From Macrostomum hystrix (lineage: Eukaryota > Platyhelminthes > Macrostomidae): DNA of 64,000 nt. The position numbers and the translations under genes were made by a program. This document shows positions 1-9,885 of this stretch, piece by piece. The notes under the pieces were generated by a model, which worked only from the letters and a program-made list of their open reading frames with translations, searched no databases and was not told the DNA's origin. Each line of letters opens with the position of its first letter. The first letter of the stretch is position 1. The DNA lies in the NCBI GenBank assembly GCA_950097015.1, contig CATNEN010000025.1, positions 682,001-746,000 of the forward strand, in the 5' to 3' direction.

Positions 1-201
1 TGACATCTCCCCCCTAAAGTTCTGAGCATCCCCAAAGTTCGTTATGCCATCAGAGTCAGAGTCCAGTCAATCATCAAAGCTTCAGACGTTCAGGCGGCTG
101 CCTCCGACGATGAGGGTAGCGCCTGGTCGTGCTGGCCGATCTGTCAGCGGCTTCAGCGACCGCGGCATCCGGCGGCGCATCATTGCTGCCGTTGCATCCG
201 C

Positions 202-927
202 TTAGCTCGGTGGGCGGCAGTGGCGGCTAATCAGCGATTCTGGCCGGTGGCTCAAGGGTAGCATCCGGCCTAGGAGAGCGTCCGAGCGAGTGTTCCGGGC
301 CACCGCCTCAGTCGTGATGGCGGATCCAGTCTCCTTGTCCAGAAGCAGAGCGTTGACGGCTGGCTCCTCTTCAAACTGCCTGGCCAGCGGCAAGCGGAAC
401 AGCGAGTCGCAGTTGGCGTGCTTGCTGGTGGGCTTGAACTCCAGCGAGTAGTCATAGCTGGCTAGGCGAATCGCTTAGCGCTGCATGCGCCTCCGCGTGC
501 TCCGGAATGCCCTTGTGCTCGCCGAGGAGACCCAGGAGCGGCTTGTGGTCGGTGACGATGACGAACTTTCGGCCTTGCAGAAACTGATGCAAGCGTGCAA
601 CCCAAACATGATCGCGAGCGCCTCCTTGTCCAGCTGCGAATAGCCCTTTTGAGTCGTCGTTAGGCTGCGGCTGGCGAAGGCTCTGTCCTCGCCGTCCACT
701 CGATGAGTCAGCACCACACCTAGTCCGTACGGGCTGGCGTCGCATTACAGACGCAAGGGCAGCTTGGCGTCGTAGTGCATGAGCACAGGAGACTCTAGTA
801 GAAGTCGCTTGGACCGTTTGAAGGCCTGCTGCTGAGGCTCAGCCCACGTCCAGCGCGCATTCTTCATCAGCAGCTGATTCAGCGGAGCGACCACCGTCGA
901 AGGTGTGGCAAGAACTTGGGTCAGCAA
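202..927 (-). pseudogene. pol: pol remnant: RNase H domain and post-RNase H linker
   Basis: RNase H signatures are visible in several frames: CDASPYGLGVVLTHR (first acidic residue), QLDKEALAIMFGL and VTDHKPLLGLLG. They are followed by the usual tether, HANCDSLFRLPLAR. Stops and at least one frameshift interrupt the domain. After position 202 the frame should enter integrase, but no HHCC or DDE region is found before the polypurine tract at the window edge. Confidence 0.85.
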
Positions 928-943
928 GGGTCAACAAGGATGC

Positions 944-2055
944 TCAACAAGGGTCAGCATCCCTAGGTAGGCTCGCAGCTGACTGCAGTCTGGGTGGCGG
1001 CGCATCCTGCACTGCCGTCACCTTCTCCGCTAGTGGCCGGAGACCGTTGCTGTCGATACGATAGCCAAGATATTCAACTGAGTCGCGGAAGAACTCACAC
1101 TTGTCTTTGTTCAGCCGCAGACCCGCCTGCTGCAGCGTCTTGCCCGTCACCAGAATGTCATCGACAAAGACCTGCACAGACTCCAGATCGCCGAGCAGAG
1201 AATCCAGCGTGCGCTGAAACACGGCGCTGGCGCAGTTGATTCCGAACGGCATTCGGATCAGTTGGTATAGACCGCGCTGCGTGTTGATGGTCAACTAGGG
1301 CTTGCTGTCCTAGGACAACGGCAGCTGCAGGAACGCGTTTGACATGTCTAGTTTCGACCACTTGCAGCCGCCGCCCAGTTTGGTGAACATATCCTCGATA
1401 CGCGGCAGCGGGTACAGCTCCGGCCTGGCCTCGGCGTTGTAGGTCAGCTTGTAGTCGCCGCAGATCCTGACAGCACCATTCTTCTTGACGACCGGCACGA
1501 TTGGCGCCGCCCAGTCGGAATATTTGACAGGCTTGATGATGCCGTCAGCCTCAATCCGCCGAAGCTCCTGGTCCACGCGTCCCTGAGCGCGTAAGGAAAT
1601 GGCCGTGCCTTGAAGAAGCGCGGCTTGGCTTCCGCCAGCATGTGCAGCTTCACTTCGCCATGCCGATATGTGCCCAGGCCGCCTTGAAATACGTCGGGAA
1701 ACTGCGCCTGCACGTCTTCTGCCTCTCCAGCCACCGCGTTGACCTGCTCGAAGATCTTCGGCCAGTCGAGTCTCAGCTGCGTCAGCCAGTCCCGGCCCAG
1801 CAGCGCGACGTCACCTTGATCGACCACCAGCAGCGCTAGCCACCGAGCCTAGCCATTGTACTGAACGGCGACATCCGCCTGTCCGACAAGTCTGAAGCTC
1901 TCTCCGGTGTAGGTCCGTAGCATCGTAGAAGTCGGCGATAGCCTTAGACCTGGCAGGACCTCTCGCTGAATGCCCTTCGGGATGACGGTCAGGGCGGACC
2001 CAGTGTCCACTTCGAAGCGACATGGTTTACCCCGCACCCGCAGCTCTACGACTAA
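944..2055 (-). pseudogene. pol: pol remnant: retropepsin-like protease and reverse transcriptase
   Basis: The protease is marked by VDTGSALTVIPKG (catalytic D-T-G, about 1970-2010). Reverse transcriptase follows in broken frames: YPLPRIEDMF, KLDMSNAFLQLPL (first catalytic Asp), IRMPFGINCASAVFQ, then the catalytic box FVDD and the thumb-side EYLGYRIDSNGL. The reading frame changes between 1827 and 1576, and again near 1300, so no single protein could be made. The motif order and spacing match Ty3/gypsy rather than LINE or BEL/Pao elements. Confidence 0.9.
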
Positions 2056-2475
2056 TCACTTGCTAGATCCGCGCAGCCGAACGCTGAAGATGTGCTCCTG
2101 CAGCTCGGCCGGTTTCGGATCCACCTTATGCAGCTTGGATGATTTGCACACCTTCCGAATGTGGCCGATTTTGCCGCAGTTGTGGCACTTTGCCTCGCGC
2201 GGCTTGCACTGCTGTCGACTGTGAGCACCGCTGCAGCTCGCGCACGCGCCCGTGACCGCAGCTGGCCGCGTTGTGCCTGTTGGAGGTCCGGCTGACTGGC
2301 GGGGGGGGCCTGCTTGTTGGTCTCCTTGAACGCTGGAGGATTCTTGTGAAAACGCAGGTGGGCCGACGCTTACGCTCGGTGCGCCATCTCCGATCAGGAT
2401 CTCTCCGCCGCCTCGAGTGCGTCGAGTCTGGCTAGCAGCGTCAGTCTTTTCGATCTCCAGCAGCTTAGCGACCAC
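2056..2475 (-). pseudogene. gag: gag remnant with two CCHC zinc knuckles
   Basis: A 139-codon open frame ends in two zinc-knuckle motifs, CASCSGAHSRQQC and CHNCGKIGHIRKVC. These are the nucleic-acid-binding signature of retroelement nucleocapsid. The preceding part is Pro/Gly/Ser-rich linker. No capsid-like segment is visible upstream, so the gag is truncated at its 5' side. It lies immediately before the protease frame, as in an intact element. Confidence 0.85.
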
Positions 2476-2520
2476 CGTCGACCACCGACCACCATCTCAT
2501 CAGCACCTCGATGAGATATA

Positions 2521-3495
2521 GCACGGTTTGACAGAATGTGGTCAGATTCAAGTTATTGAATCTGTCTCTCTAATCTGCTTAAACATGACTATTCTTGGTC
2601 ATATTTAGTCATAAGTCATTTAGTCATCAACTGTCATATTTGCAACATAATTTTTGCTGCTTTTCTAATTCCCTCACAAGCTTCTGTTTCCTTTTTTCTA
2701 TTTCTTTCATATTTCCTCTTTCCTAATGCCTAATAGTTGGCATTGTCCTATATAGCAGAAACAAGCAGTCATATCAGAAACTTCGTTTATCTTTGCTGAG
2801 TTTTTATTTTTGTTTTCAAGAAATGACTTCATTGAAAAGTCAGTGACTGTGTATGTATATTTGTATTTGAATCTTAGTTGCAGTACTTGTTTATACATCA
2901 GACGTTTTTTTCTATGAGAACTCGAAAATTTTGTTTATCAAGAAATAAAACTATTTTTCATGTCTGCTGTACTTTGATATGCTTATGTTTATTGTTGAAT
3001 TTTTAAATAGCATGTTCACAATTACAAAGTGTAGAAAAAAAATTATATTTTTTGTATAATTATTAGTGTAGATACTGTACATATAATTCTTGACCATTTG
3101 CATGTAAGTCGATTAACTCTAATATAAATTTATTTTAAATGTTTCTCTAAAAGGGCTATACTTGTGTAGTAAAGTAAGTTAAAATTTAAGAGAAATTCAA
3201 TGCCAGCGAAAATTAATACCTGTTTCCAGAAAGTGCCGGATTTCCTGACAGAAGAAATGTATACAAACAATACATGAGTCTTTGATTGTTTAGTTAAATT
3301 GCTGGAAGTCATGAGTCACCGGCAGTCAAATTTTGGGAGTCTTGGGACTTTTATGATAAGGGTTACTCTTTCATGTGTCGATTATTCTTTAAAATTTCAT
3401 GACACATTTGTTGTGTACAATAAATTTTGCCTTGTACCTACTTCGGAATCCTAATTTATGTATGGTCCTTCATTATTTTTTTCTCACTATTTTAG
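2521..3495. other. AT-rich intergenic or intron DNA
   Basis: No coding signal, tRNA or tandem array is visible. The stretch probably includes intron sequence upstream of the Ly6/quiver exon at 3496, because that exon begins in phase 1 and must have an upstream signal-peptide exon. I could not identify that exon here. Confidence 0.5.
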
Positions 3496-4048
3496 AACCG
3501 AATGATACTCTGTTCCATTGCTACATTTGCAATTCATTCCTGGATACTAGATGCTCAGACTTCTTTGACAATCGCACAAGATTAGTGGAGCCTTGTCCGT
3601 CAACGCAGCATCGTTTGTGTCGGAAAATTATCCAAGAGGGTGAGCCTTATGAACTCAAATGCTCGAATTGTATTTAATTTTATTTTTTTAGCAAAACCAA
3701 TTTCAAAATATGTTACGTCATCACATATTTGTTTGAATAGTGACGGTACTAGCTCTATAAATTAGTTTTGTTGTATTAAAATGAATCCCAGCCTACTATG
3801 ACGGCGCTTGGGATCGGCGCTACATACGCGACTGCGCTATTCACGGCGAAATTGGCGCCGAAGAGGGTCGCTGGTGCATCGAACGATTGGGCACGCTTCG
3901 TGTCAAGATGCGATTCTGTCACTGCAATAATAAACACGGCTGTAATGCGGCCACTGCGGGTCCCGCTATTTCCGGACTGCTTGTGGTCCTACTGCCGCTG
4001 TTGTCTGCCAGCTTAGCACCTAGTTTATTGCGTTTAACTCAACTTTGA
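3496..4048 (+). CDS. Ly6/quiver (sleepless)-type GPI-anchored three-finger protein, last two exons
   Basis: Exons 3496-3639 and 3792-4048 join in phase 1 (acceptor tttag, donor GAGG/gtgagc, acceptor tcccag), giving about 132 visible residues. The first exon begins the fold with HCYICNS and ends at CRKIIQE. The second exon is open only in the frame starting at 3794. It carries RYIRDCAIHGE, RWCIER and the closing MRFCHCNNKHGCNA, the typical CxC...CN end of the family. A hydrophobic tail (LLVVLLPLLSASL) follows, as expected for a GPI signal. Family members are extracellular membrane-tethered modulators of channels and receptors; the partner here is unknown. The signal-peptide exon lies upstream and was not found. 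Confidence 0.8.
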
Positions 4049-5150
4049 ATGCCGCTATTTGAATGTTGCTTTTTAGTGCCTACTCATTTTGTGGTTAAAC
4101 AGCCGGATTTTTCTGTGTATATTTCTGAGTCCGTTTTCTAGTTAACCAGTGAGTTTAGGAGCAATTCTGTATTACCCATTTATGAACTGTGCAATATCTA
4201 TCTCTTGTATTTCTTAACATAACAATGTTAAAAAAATTACTTGGACTATAGTTTTGTGTTAACAGCTGACTCAATTGTTCTTGACCATGGTTCATAAAGC
4301 TGTTAATCCTTTTATAATTTGTTCTAGTTCTAGTGAGTCTCACATTGTTTCTCTTGCCTGTTCTAATGTGTGTATTTTTTGTTTAACTAATCTCTATCTT
4401 AAATTCTTAATTAGAGAATCTTACACTGCCTATTACTGTTTTGTCAATGTACAGACTTGTATTAGTACCAGATTTGTACATCCTGATTTCAGTGATGAAA
4501 ATGCACTTTAAGCACTATTCCCCGAAGTTAATTTATCTCAATTTTACATAATTTTATTGATATCTAGTTTTAATATTTTTGTGGGCTTCTATTGCAATTA
4601 TTTTTTACTGTCCCTCTGTTAACAGCTTTACAATAACGCATTGATTTTAACTTCAGTCATTGTTTCACATTCCTACTTGTTATGAATAGGCTGTGCCTAA
4701 TGCTTTTTTACATTCTCCACGTAAATTATGTGCGATAGATATCAGATTAGGCAGGACTTGATTTTAGAAATCTGGCCACTCCACTGATTTATCTGATAAT
4801 ATATTTCGAGCTAATTTAGACTCTGTTATAATCGGTATTCATTAAGTATGAATATTTTCCCACTAAATCTCGTGTTTAACTGTCAGTCATCAGTTTCAAA
4901 TAAAAACCATAAATTATTGTCTGTTTATCAAAAGAAAAGTTTGATGAATGCACTACTGTCTTGTAGTTTTCATGTTGCTTTTGAAGCTTGATTGTGGCTC
5001 TCCTTTTGTATCTTAGGCTATCATTGTTTAAACAACACATTCTTAAGCTAGTCTCGTTTTGATCATGTAATTTTAAGGTCAGTGTGGGTCGTCACATTAC
5101 TTATTCAATCATTAATTTATTATTAACTTATAGCTTCAAGATTTCGAACT
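4049..5150. other. AT-rich 3' UTR/intergenic DNA
   Basis: I see no coding region or repeat in this stretch, apart from the possible AATAAA at 4899. Confidence 0.5.
4899..4904 (+). promoter_or_regulatory. possible poly(A) signal for the Ly6/quiver gene
   Basis: AATAAA lies about 850 bases after the stop codon in AT-rich DNA. It is the right motif, but in such sequence it could occur by chance. Confidence 0.25.
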
Positions 5151-5162
5151 TTTAGATACATT

Positions 5163-6138
5163 TTTCCGTAAGGTAAAGGAACCTGTTAAGGTTGTACGAC
5201 CAACGCCTAACGGATCCAGTTCCATCAAATCATAGTAAGTGTATTAATTAGTATTCAAATAGAAATAAATTTGTGCTATACGAATGTTTGTGTTTGATAC
5301 TGCCATTGTAGATTAGCTAGTCGATTCTCCGGCGGCGCTTCAAATCGGGATTGCTTGTGAGTTTTCTTCAAAATCTTTGACTCGGAATATATTAGCACTG
5401 CAGCTACGAAATGGTTCTTAGTGTTGAAACTTAGTATTTTATCTCACTTTCAGATGCTCTAGCGCCAGATTACAGCTGCACCGACCATCAAATGTCTACA
5501 GACCCTCTTGTTGATCGGTACTTCATAAACAATTATTCGATACTTTAGGAAATAGAAATCTGCGTAATCATGATGTAGCATAAAACAACTTGATTTCTTT
5601 AGTCGTTCATCAACTGAATAATGGAACCTTTTTTAAGCCATTTGAATAGAGTTAAGTTTGTCTCGTCACTTTTAGCACGTCATCGAAAGTATAATGAAAT
5701 ATCGTATTCAAATCGAGTCTGTGACTGTTTAGAAAACAAGTTTTTAGTTGAACAGTAGCTAAAAAAATTAACGCGTTTCTTGTAACAATTTATAAACTAT
5801 TTTATTGTAAACTTTTAATGCTAGTTAATTTCGTATTTCAAGAGAAGTCACTCTAGCTTAAAATATAAATAAAGGACTTGGTTTTCTGTCTTCCATAATA
5901 TCGTATCTGTGAAATGAACATATTAAAACGCTAAGAACAGGTAGTGACAAAAAATTGTCTGGCCCTCGACAAAAAAGTTAGTCAACTCAGCACCGGCATG
6001 GTCAAACAACACGAACGTTGTCTCTTGCCAAACAACACACCGTCGCTTCACTTCATGGCAACGCCTGGCAATAATACTTCTAGTGCGGGCGCTCTGTGGC
6101 AAGATACGACGTCAATTTCGCTGAACCGCTGTTCCTGA
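5163..6138 (+). other. possible short exons of an unrecognised gene
   Basis: Several segments look exon-like between AT-rich spacers. One runs to a strong donor (TCATA/gtaagt near 5233) and reads RKVKEPVKVVRPTPNGSSS. Two segments near 5318-5358 and 5454-5519 can join to read through SPAALQIGIA into YALAPDYSCTDHQ. A segment from 5941 after an AG is open to a stop at 6138 (MVKQHERCLLPNN). The phases of these pieces do not all agree, so I do not propose a gene model. They may be unrelated or part of a decayed gene. Confidence 0.2.
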
Positions 6139-6486
6139 ACTAAACACTTCTAAGCTACGGGCTTGCTGGCATGGACATTTTCGTAAGCCCTCTTTTCAGA
6201 CCATCATCCACTTACGTTTTAATATTCGCCAGATATCGAATGAGAACACAGTAGAGCATTATTACGAGTAAATAACTATTTGGTTTAATAGCTGTACAAC
6301 TCGTCAAATCGTGCAAATGCGGACTACATGTAGTCTTAAAGTTGGTTTGAATTTCGTGAAAAGCATGAACACTATACAACTGTCTGTTGTGCTATCGGGT
6401 TTTACCGCGCTAGAAAAAATTTAATACCTGATTATTAAATCATTTTTTAGTTCTGATAGGGCCATTATAAAATTAGGATTTATTGA
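6139..6486. other. AT-rich DNA, nothing recognised
   Basis: I see no open frame, RNA gene or tandem repeat here. Confidence 0.5.
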
Positions 6487-6895
6487 TTTACACCTGTCCC
6501 AATTGGGCCACATGTGCAGCTGGCAGCACAGCTTGTGCTATTACAGGGCTCATCTGACTGGGATGGCTGCGTTCGGCTGTTCAGTCCACGGACTGGGGGG
6601 CACCACAACAACTTTAATTTACTCATCTAAAGCTGGTACACATTTAACAGCTGGGTGAACTGCAGCAATGCAGGTATATGTAAAGTGTGCGGCGATTCAT
6701 TCTCGCATCGCGTCGTAAGTTGGCTTCGTAAATTGTGCAATGCGATGTACTGGTGACATAGCATTGCACAATTTACGAAGCCAACTTACGACGCGATGCG
6801 AGAATGAATCGCCGCACACCTTACATATATTTGCTCATGGACACCTTGTTCCAGTGGAGTCGGGAAAGGAACCCCTTTCTTGAAGTCGTGAATAT
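6487..6895 (-). mobile_element. tRNA-headed SINE (family A), interrupted by a MITE
   Basis: Read on the minus strand, this matches the other family A copies (8341-8627, 33604-33886, 40524-40725). The tRNA-like end lies near 6850-6895, the variant palindrome CAGTCCACGGACTG near 6580, and the tail CCAATTGGG at 6498. The copy is split at 6675-6829 by a near-perfect foldback element, and its sequence resumes on the other side. The SINE is therefore older than the MITE. Confidence 0.75.
6675..6829. mobile_element. foldback MITE: 69-bp arms, 17-base loop
   Basis: Left arm 6675-6743 and right arm 6761-6829 are reverse complements with a single mismatch (A at 6684 against the partner of a C on the right arm). 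The loop is 6744-6760. The arm tips read TATATG/CATATA, so a TA or TATA target duplication is likely. There is no coding capacity. The arms are GC-richer than the surrounding AT-rich DNA. It sits inside a SINE, which gives an empty-site comparison with the other copies. Confidence 0.85.
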
Positions 6896-6899
6896 AACA

Positions 6900-7545
6900 T
6901 TAGTCATTTACGAACCTTAGCCCATTGGGACTAAGGACAAAGGGCTATACATGTGTGTCAATCTTACACAGCGCATTTTTAACGTTCAGCTTTACATCTT
7001 TCTAAATTGATATCCCCTTGGTTTTTACTAATTCCTAAACCCCTCCTCAATCATAACCTATCAGGTAGTGCGTGAGGAGTTCAGATTTAGGTGCACAATG
7101 GCCTGTGTGATTTCATACTGTACTTTTAAAAGTATTAAATGAAAAATTAAGGTCAGCATATACAAAATTATAAGTTCCATGAAAATTGTATAAATAGTTA
7201 AAGGCAGTTGTATAGACATGGTTGTTGTCGAAATATAGCTACCTGAGAAGTGGTTTATTTTAGTATCGTATGTTCCAGAGAAACATGTACTAATAATTTA
7301 TCGCTCAACTTACTACTCGACCAAACTTGAAATTTGCAGTGGATCAGCCTTCATCAGTACTACTATTGCATCATCTGGGCTGCGATTTGGCTGTGCGGAT
7401 CTCCTCATATCCGATGTTTCGCTATGGAAGTCTACTTCGCTAGAAGGCTATCTGTCAAGTATTCTATAGCTCTACCTAGCTGTTATCTGCTGAGTATCTG
7501 CTTCTGATATGTACGAGCATAAAGCGCTGTTAACATTAGAGAGAC
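6900..7545. other. AT-rich intergenic DNA
   Basis: I see no gene, tRNA or tandem array. A candidate DNA-transposon relic begins near 7550. Confidence 0.5.
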
Positions 7546-7549
7546 CGCG

Positions 7550-8075
7550 GGGTGATTTCAAATACCCCACAATTTTCTGTACCTTCAAAAATATTTAACC
7601 AATCGCCATGAAAATGCAGAACACGTGCTAAAATTTTCCGCTATATCCGATCAAACAACTTCCAGAAGCACAAAACATCGGTATCGTCGAGATATTCAAT
7701 GATTCTCATCGGGGTGTCTTGTGGCATAAACCACCAACATAGGCATATTTTTTCTTCAGTGTTGGCTATTATTTTATAAATTTTGTATTGATTACTTTGT
7801 TAATTCTATATCATTGAACTAATATAGATTTGCGATAAAGGGTTAATCCAGAGCAATGTTAGTTGTTTATGTCACAATGGTCTTCGACAAGCATCGCTGA
7901 AAATCTCAACGATTCTGACTCGGACGGCTTTGAATGTAAGTTCGTCCATCGTAAATGCCGGAAAATTATTATCCATATGATGGATTTTCTCGAAAATCGG
8001 GGTCATTCGGTTTGTGAGCTGTCGTGAAGTAGGCAGTGGGCATTTGAAATACCCCGTGGTATTTTCACCAGGTGG
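7550..8075 (+). mobile_element. possible non-autonomous DNA-transposon relic with transposase-like N-terminus
   Basis: The two ends carry related, roughly inverted sequences: GGGGTGATTTCAAATACCCC near 7555 and GGGCATTTGAAATACCCC near 8037. Inside, an ATG at about 7868 opens a frame starting MSQWSSTSIAENLNDSDSDG. Acidic N-termini of this kind (NDSDSD) are common in piggyBac-like transposases. The frame closes after some 50 codons and no DDE domain follows. A second related core (EIFNDS) lies at about 7690. The family assignment is inference. Confidence 0.35.
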
Positions 8076-8328
8076 AACAATAGCGTGGGCTTTCTACTGT
8101 CACGATCAGTCGGAGCTCTAAAATCTTTACATTCGTGTGTACACTTTTATGTTCAACACGAAAAGCGCCTTGCGATAAGTCGAGCAATCGAGCATCAATC
8201 GAAAGCCTCATCGCTATTATTCAATAATTTCTGTTAATTGTAATCCTAAAAGATTTTTGTACATAAACGCACGCTGCACTGATCATATCGACTTCCATCT
8301 GTTGCCATTCCGTCTAAACGCGAATCGG

Positions 8329-8639
8329 TTGCTTCTGATTGGTTGCTTGCTCGTACATGAGGGTGTTGCCTATAGTGGTTAGAGCGTCGGACTTACGACT
8401 TAAAGTTCGGGGGTTCGAATCCCGACCCCACTTTAACAATTTGTGTCCATTTAGCAAGCCGCTTAATCCTGCATTGCTCCAGTTCACCCAGCTGCTAAAC
8501 GGGTACCAGCATTTGCTTGGGTAATTGAGGGTGGGTGCGGCATCCCCCCAGTCCATGGACTGAACAGCCATATCGTCGGCTGCTCATCTAGCCCGATCGT
8601 GACAGGTGTAATCAATTATAACTATTATTGCTTCTGATT
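8329..8639 (+). mobile_element. tRNA-headed SINE (family A) with 12-bp target-site duplication
   Basis: The element occupies 8341-8627 and is flanked by the direct repeat TTGCTTCTGATT at 8329-8340 and 8628-8639. The head (about 8364-8435) has a tRNA-like A box (TAGTGGTTAGAG) and B box (GGGTTCGAATCC). The body carries the exact palindrome CAGTCCATGGACTG near 8550. The target duplication and pol III promoter indicate LINE-mediated retroposition. Confidence 0.85.
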
Positions 8640-9884
8640 AAAACAGAGACAAAGCAAAATATGAACTTTAGAAATTATCGCTGCTGAAATTATTCAACAA
8701 GAAATTAACGACATCCGTATTTATTTGTTATTGGAAAATCTATAAACGTCAGGAGAAACATTTTTTCGATGATTCATGTCGGAACTAATCAGTAGTGTGT
8801 GAAAAAAGAGTAAAAAACTATTGTATCTGGAGGCCGAGTTAATGTGGACCTGTTCTGCACGTCTTTGTATATTATTTACGGATTGGAAATGAAATCACAT
8901 TTTTTACAATAATTTTACTGTTTTTGCTATCTATTTTAGTCCGACACTTTGAATTGTACAGTGTTCCATTGCATACAGAAATAAACGTATTGCACATTTG
9001 CTTTAGTGCAAATATAATTAACATTCATGTCTCTTTCGACCAAAAGTCTTGCCCTCAAACCCTCTAATTATCGTCTCTTTCCGTCACTAGGGGCCATTAG
9101 AGAATTGAGAATATTTAGCTTTTAAAGTTCCCTATAAAGCTGTAGAAACTGAAACATAATATAATCTTATTATATTACTTGTAGTAACTATGCATAATGA
9201 AATTAGTAGCATTCAATACTTAGGGCGCTAACTAAATATATACAGATTTAAGCTATCAGCATAGAAATTTCGAGAAATATTTGTATGCCAGTACCACTGT
9301 ACCAATCATATAAATCATAAGAAGATCTGCTGTTAACTTGCAGATTCGAGGTTTCTATGAATTCAATGAAAATTCAATTTAGGCTAGTCTAATAGCTTTG
9401 AGTCAGGTCGGGATAATATTCTCGCTACCGTGATGACAGTATGCGGTACTACCTGACGCTGTCTTACTATATTTGGCTGCTTAGAATGACCAGTGTTCTA
9501 TAGCCTTAATTTTGACATCCGTGTGCTTTGTGTATTTTTCACCGATTCAAATTTCTTTAAAGATATACAGGTGCACTTTTTCAATTATGGTTAGTGCAAT
9601 TATACTTCACATGTTTCTTATTGCATCCATAAAATTTCAGTTATCGACTTTTTAAGCTTGAAGTCCATTTTTTGTTACGTTTATGTCGTCGTATACTCGT
9701 TATTGCCTTAGACTCGTCTCCTTGCACTTGTTGGTTTGCCCTTGTCCTCGGCCCCTCTGTTGTCTGGCTATATCTATCACAGATATTCTCGGCAAGCCAT
9801 TATTCGCAGTGGAATTTCCAACATCATCATGTTCCGAATAAAAAATCTGCCACCCTTCTGCCAAAAATTTAACCATTCCTCACA
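8640..9884. other. AT-rich DNA, nothing recognised
   Basis: I see no convincing exon, RNA gene or tandem repeat before the minisatellite begins near 9886. Confidence 0.5.
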
Positions 9885-9885
9885 C

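Larger units (their letters stand above)
1..2520 (-). mobile_element. Ty3/gypsy LTR retrotransposon, degenerate, integrase apparently deleted
   Basis: Read on the minus strand, the order is gag zinc knuckles, aspartic protease, reverse transcriptase and RNase H, which is the Ty3/gypsy layout. Bases 1-15 read on the minus strand as a polypurine tract followed by TGTCA, as expected just before a 3' LTR, so the LTR itself probably lies off the window. Only about 200 bases separate the end of RNase H from this tract. That is far too little for an integrase, so I infer an internal deletion. The capsid half of gag and the 5' LTR are also missing: the GC-rich element stops near 2520 and AT-rich DNA begins. 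Frames are broken by stops and frameshifts, so the copy is dead. Confidence 0.92.

Noticed and set aside
3798-4016. 72-codon frame starting at ATG 3798
   Set aside because: Wrong frame of the second Ly6/quiver exon, whose Cys pattern appears in the frame from 3794.
8364-8435. Functional tRNA gene
   Set aside because: Head of a SINE: it has A and B boxes but no proper acceptor pairing, continues into the SINE body and is flanked by a target duplication.
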